5,603 nt of DNA, from NCBI GenBank assembly GCA_023396535.1, contig JAEWWD010000274.1:1-5603 (forward strand). The letters are read 5' to 3'. Both the position numbers and the translations under genes were made by a program. The notes below the pieces were generated by a model. The model had not been told where the DNA came from. It worked only from the letters and a program-made list of their open reading frames with translations, and made no database searches. Source of the DNA: Bacillota bacterium. GTDB taxonomy: Bacteria; Bacillota; Clostridia; Christensenellales; CAG-138. Shown in pieces: positions 5,596 through 5,603 of this stretch. Position 1 is the first letter of the stretch; each line of letters opens with the position of its first letter.

Positions 5596-5603
5596 AATAC
5601 CCC

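Overview
The window looks like chromosomal housekeeping DNA from a Gram-positive, clostridia-like member of the Bacillota. The evidence is the yggS-sepF pair, a DivIVA-domain protein, strong GGAGG ribosome-binding sites, and a base composition that appears somewhat above 50 percent G+C by eye. A Christensenellales-like lineage would fit, but that is a guess. All six protein genes lie on the minus strand, so transcription runs from the right edge to the left edge.

In transcription order, the right part (5582 to 3136) carries a membrane-anchored HlyD-like adaptor, then yggS (PLP-binding homeostasis protein, 19 bases downstream), then sepF (FtsZ membrane anchor) after a 103-base gap. That gap holds a hairpin abutting the sepF ribosome-binding site. 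A strong intrinsic terminator follows sepF.

The middle part (3056 to 2838) is a very short DivIVA-domain protein of 72 residues. It starts at a GTG just past the terminator. The ylmG and ylmH genes that separate sepF from divIVA in Bacillus subtilis are absent here.

The left part holds ygiQ, a large radical-SAM protein of unknown function with its own candidate promoter, and lgt (prolipoprotein diacylglyceryl transferase), which is cut by the left edge. The 136-base gap between them contains overlapping inverted repeats and a TATAAT box likely to serve lgt. The ygiQ tail contains a canonical A AAA AAG slippery heptamer. A -1 shift there would read through the gap and stop in an ATGA overlap with the lgt start.

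The genes work mostly at the membrane and division site: SepF and the DivIVA-like protein at the septum, Lgt and the HlyD-like adaptor in the membrane. YggS and YgiQ are conserved companions with metabolic or unknown roles. No mobile element, CRISPR array, tRNA or rRNA is visible. I see no clearly new system; the most interesting points are regulatory (terminator, hairpin, slippery site) and the minimal DivIVA.
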